A stretch of 56,523 bases of DNA, taken from assembly GCA_001724025.1 (NCBI GenBank), contig MEDJ01000009.1, forward strand, positions 370,762-427,284, written 5' to 3'. This DNA is from Acidobacteria bacterium SCN 69-37 (GTDB lineage Bacteria; Acidobacteriota; Vicinamibacteria; Vicinamibacterales; SCN-69-37). The notes beneath the pieces are model-generated. The model was not told the DNA's origin. It made no database searches and saw nothing but the letters and a program-made list of their open reading frames with translations. Positions 56,465-56,523 of this stretch are shown here, one piece after another (within the stretch, counting starts at the first letter, position 1; every line of letters starts with the position of its first letter). The translations under genes and the position numbers were made by a program.

Positions 56465-56495
56465 CGGAGCCCCGAGGCTTCAGCCTCGGGGGACA
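56465..56495. repeat. REP-like hairpin, single unit (upstream of dnaB)
   Basis: CCCCGAGGCT-TC-AGCCTCGGGG at 56470-56491 with CGGAG before and GGACA after, the same unit as at 47.8 kb and in the pair at 29.7 kb. Confidence 0.8.
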
Positions 56496-56523
56496 ACGGG
56501 TGCAACGGCAAACGGGCGCGACC

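Overview
The window is 56.5 kb of GC-rich bacterial chromosome, and every gene I can support lies on the minus strand (read from high to low coordinates). Two genes encode proteins of the VWFA type typical of Acidobacteriota (the TIGR03436 kind), codon use is strongly G/C-ending, and the ribosomal proteins S14, L36, L33 and L24 all keep zinc-binding cysteines. I infer Acidobacteriota, possibly Vicinamibacteria (subdivision 6); that lineage call comes from memory and is not proven here.

Layout in transcription order. (1) 56.3-46.8 kb, housekeeping block: dnaB, alr, radA, a YacL-like PIN/TRAM membrane protein, plsC, a fused ispDF, gltX, rlmB. (2) 46.8-43.2 kb: tRNA-Thr(UGU), tRNA-Tyr, tRNA-Gly(UCC), tRNA-Thr(GGU), tuf, the same order as thrU-tyrU-glyT-thrT-tufB of E. 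coli, then rpmG, tRNA-Trp, secE, nusG. (3) 43.0-32.0 kb: rplK, rplA, rplJ, rplL, rpoB, rpoC. (4) 31.7-16.6 kb: ten accessory genes that split rpoC from rpsL. They comprise two VWFA proteins, a ribose/inositol-type ABC importer (binding lipoprotein, double ATPase, permease), an Nramp-like transporter, an IolG-like dehydrogenase, a membrane protein fused to a spermidine-synthase-like domain, and two tandem paralogous exported proteins with a nucleotide-binding-like fold. (5) 16.3-0 kb: rpsL, rpsG, fusA, then the S10-spc-alpha run rpsJ to rpsM, with no tuf after fusA. rpsM is cut by the window edge.

The most unusual signal is non-coding. Nine intergenic gaps (eight in the ribosomal/tRNA/secE region, one between alr and radA) hold a family of long, imperfect inverted repeats built from tandem 7-base units, GAAGTNN on one arm and NNACTTC on the other. 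Each begins 0-8 bases after the stop codon of the upstream gene and usually ends just before the next gene's ribosome binding site. In four genes the stop codon itself lies inside the repeat. I do not recognise this as a described element. Other repeats are REP/REPIN-like hairpins (29.7, 47.8, 56.5 kb), a perfect 28-base palindrome that supplies a stop codon (24.85 kb), a pair of ~93-base dispersed repeats (43.1 and 46.1 kb) and a 61-base duplicate of the rpoC 3' end (31.85 kb).

Functionally the window joins replication and repair (dnaB, radA), envelope and lipid precursors (alr, plsC, ispDF), tRNA charging and rRNA methylation (gltX, rlmB), and nearly the whole transcription-translation-secretion core. 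The accessory block looks like carbon-source uptake plus a small exported system of unknown role. I saw no rRNA, CRISPR array, prophage or transposase gene.
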